Shown: piece after piece, positions 62,535 to 64,000 of the stretch
Position numbering within the stretch: the first letter of the stretch is position 1
How the letters are laid out: each line of letters opens with the position of its first letter
Origin: Mucilaginibacter sp. SMC90
GTDB lineage: Bacteria > Bacteroidota > Bacteroidia > Sphingobacteriales > Sphingobacteriaceae
Direction of reading: 5' to 3'
NCBI RefSeq assembly: GCF_022811725.1
Contig: NZ_CP094527.1
Location: 7,316,001 to 7,380,000 of the forward strand
Length of the DNA: 64,000 nucleotides
Made by a program: the position numbers and the translations under genes
The notes under the pieces: model-generated
What the model saw: the letters and a program-made list of their open reading frames with translations, nothing else
The model's database searches: none
What the model was told of the DNA's origin: nothing

Positions 62535-62989
62535 AAAAGAAAGAAGGTTTTTTTGAGGCTTTTTCCAATTGGGCTACTGCGGCAGCCGGAAGTTCGGCAG
62601 CGTTTATCATAGCCGTTGCGATCGTGGTGGTCTGGGCAGTGACCGGACCACTGTTCCACTATTCGGAAACCTGGCAACTGGTCATCAACACAGGGACGAC
62701 CATTGTGACCTTTCTGATGGTATTCCTAATTCAGAAATCCCAGAACAAAGATTCAAAAGCCATTCACCTAAAGTTGAACGAGTTACTAGCCTCGCACGAG
62801 GGTAGCAGCAACCGTCTCGTGGATAGCGAGAACCTCACCGAGAAGGAACTGGACCGCCTGCATCATTTTTATGCACAGCTATCTACCCTGGCCGAAGAAG
62901 ATAATGACCTGACCCGGACGCATTCGATCGATGCCGCGGAGGAAAACCACTATCGTAAATCCGGGAGGCGCCAATTGAAAACCAAATGA
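62531..62989 (+). CDS. Low-affinity iron permease family protein (copy 2)
   Basis: The protein of about 152 residues has the same two transmembrane helices and HYSETWQLVINTGTTIVTFL and QKSQNKDSKAIHLKLNELLA signatures as the gene at 18490-19044, but lacks its basic tail. I use the ATG at 62531, which overlaps the previous stop (ATGA). It overlaps the DUF2252 start by ATGA too. It is the second of two paralogues in this window, in a different operon context. Confidence 0.88.
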   Translation: MKKKEGFFEAFSNWATAAAGSSAAFIIAVAIVVVWAVTGPLFHYSETWQLVINTGTTIVTFLMVFLIQKSQNKDSKAIHLKLNELLASHEGSSNRLVDSENLTEKELDRLHHFYAQLSTLAEEDNDLTRTHSIDAAEENHYRKSGRRQLKTK

Positions 62990-64000
62990 AACTGAAAGAA
63001 CGTCTGAAATCTTTTAATCAAGGCTTGTTGCCGGATAAAGTTAAATTAAAATACGAGGCGATGGCAGAAAATGCGTTTCGTTTTTTCCGGGGAACCTGCC
63101 ACTTGTTTTACGAAGACCTGGCAGTTGCCGAACCCTTGCCACTATCGCCGCTAGCCTGGATCTGCGGCGACCTGCATATCGAGAATTTCGGGAGCTATAG
63201 AGGTGATAACAAGCTGGTGTACTTTGACCTGAATGATTTTGACGAGGCGCTGCTGGCGCCGGCCAGTTATGAAACCGTGCGTATGGTCACCAGCATTTTT
63301 ATCGCTTTCGATAACCTTGGCTTTGAAGAGAAAAAGGCGCTGAAGATGGCGCGTTTATTCTTAAAGACCTATTCGGCCACCCTGGCGAAGGGCAGGGCGA
63401 TCAGCATAGAACCGCGGACCGCCAAAGGCATTGTTCATGATTTTCTGACCAGAGCCACCAAAAGCACCTATCATGACCTGCTCAAAAAACGCACGGTCAG
63501 TAAAAAGAAAAGCATCATGCTTTCGCTGGAAGATGAACGGCATTTTAAGCTGGATCGACCGCTTCGAAAAGCTTTGAAAGCTCATATCCAGGAATGGATT
63601 GAAACCAGTAGTGACGGCCCCTATAATTATGAAGTACAAAGCGTTGTTTTTCGTCTGGCAGGCACGGGCAGCATTGGAGTCAAGCGGTATTTGTTCTTAC
63701 TGAAAAGCACCAATGCCAAAAATCAATATTTACTATTGGATATGAAGCAGGCGCGGGCTTCTTCGGCAATACCTTTTGTACCGGTACAGCAACTCGCATG
63801 GGATACAGAAGCGGCGAGGGTGATCGGCGTGCAGCAACGGATGCAAAATGTACCGGCAGCGTTGCTTAGCACGACTGTCTTTCAAAATGATGCTTTTATT
63901 ATCCAGGAACTGCAGCCGGTCAAGGATAGCATCAAGTTCAGGTTATTAAAAGATTACCGCGATATGTATCGGGTTATAGACGATATGGCGGCACTGACCG
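62986..64000 (+). CDS. DUF2252 family protein (3' end beyond window)
   Basis: The frame starts MKLKERLKSFNQGLLPDKVK and stays open to the window end (338 residues seen). Motifs WICGDLHIENFGSYRGDNKL, YFDLNDFDEALLAPASYETV and RLAGTGSIGVKRYLFLLK mark DUF2252, a kinase-like fold with phosphotransferase-type residues (H-x-x-N, D-x-N-D-F-D). Its substrate is unknown. It is coupled by 4-bp overlap to the iron permease. The C-terminal part is cut off, so completeness cannot be judged. Confidence 0.92.
   Translation, partial: MKLKERLKSFNQGLLPDKVKLKYEAMAENAFRFFRGTCHLFYEDLAVAEPLPLSPLAWICGDLHIENFGSYRGDNKLVYFDLNDFDEALLAPASYETVRMVTSIFIAFDNLGFEEKKALKMARLFLKTYSATLAKGRAISIEPRTAKGIVHDFLTRATKSTYHDLLKKRTVSKKKSIMLSLEDERHFKLDRPLRKALKAHIQEWIETSSDGPYNYEVQSVVFRLAGTGSIGVKRYLFLLKSTNAKNQYLLLDMKQARASSAIPFVPVQQLAWDTEAARVIGVQQRMQNVPAALLSTTVFQNDAFIIQELQPVKDSIKFRLLKDYRDMYRVIDDMAALT

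Noticed and set aside
1..64000. CRISPR arrays, tRNA or rRNA genes
   Set aside because: No regularly spaced repeats, cloverleaf-like segments or rRNA-like stretches were found by eye on either strand.

Overview
The window looks like chromosome of a Bacteroidota bacterium of the family Sphingobacteriaceae (Mucilaginibacter/Pedobacter type). The signs are a CTnDOT-style tra module with an RteC protein, Bacteroidota-type LytS/LytTR regulators, PRTRC genes, and many Bacteroidota-style small conserved proteins. The genus is inferred from gene content and has not been computed. No rRNA, tRNA or CRISPR array was seen.

Layout. (1) 1-7.0 kb, minus strand: part of an integrated conjugative element (TraI partial, a lipoprotein, TraG, TraF, TraE, a small membrane protein, RteC and an RteC-neighbour protein). 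(2) 7.4-12.3 kb: a LytS/LytTR two-component system facing a full-length class I lanthipeptide dehydratase (LanB) with no visible cyclase, transporter or precursor. (3) 12.9-16.8 kb: a tightly packed stressosome operon (RsbR, RsbS, RsbT, a PP2C phosphatase fused to an RsbT-like ATPase, and a histidine kinase with an RsbT-like N-terminus). Transaldolase and a low-affinity iron permease homologue follow. Decayed direct repeats at 12.4-12.6 and 20.55-20.72 kb bracket this block. (4) 20.9-26.6 kb: SSB, DUF932, and PRTRC E, C, F, B and ThiF. PRTRC C, B and ThiF correspond to proposed ubiquitin-like, E2-like and E1-like proteins. PRTRC-B carries an in-frame amber codon. A DarG-like macro-domain gene follows without a toxin. 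(5) 27.3-33.0 kb: an AT-rich, gene-poor zone with terminators, small hypothetical genes and broken XRE regulators, probably the decayed end of the mobile region. (6) 33.0-38.6 kb: two large sensor kinases, one multi-PAS with a SpoIIAA-like tail and one with a LOV blue-light domain, plus a single-domain response regulator. (7) 39-45 kb: an XRE regulator, a membrane protein, an Hsp20 operon and a cluster of broken genes (molybdopterin oxidoreductase, luciferase-like monooxygenase, kinase tail, PAS sensor). (8) 45-64 kb: a stress-protection island with ABM monooxygenase, Fpg/Nei glycosylase, a short UvrA, truncated ExoIII, four SDRs, alcohol dehydrogenase, a FAD-Rieske oxidoreductase, GH130, CinA, manganese catalase, an unknown 733-residue protein, a second iron permease homologue and DUF2252 (cut by the window end).

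How it fits together. Two themes recur: mobile-element machinery on the left, and stress sensing and protection elsewhere. The stressosome has no sigma-B; its last gene is a histidine kinase, so output probably runs through phosphotransfer. The light-sensing and multi-PAS kinases, the response regulator and the large enzyme island could belong to the same physiological programme, but the sequence shows proximity only. A series of isolated nonsense codons, one probable frameshift and a 124-bp duplication that replaces the end of an exonuclease gene show that parts of the window are actively degrading.
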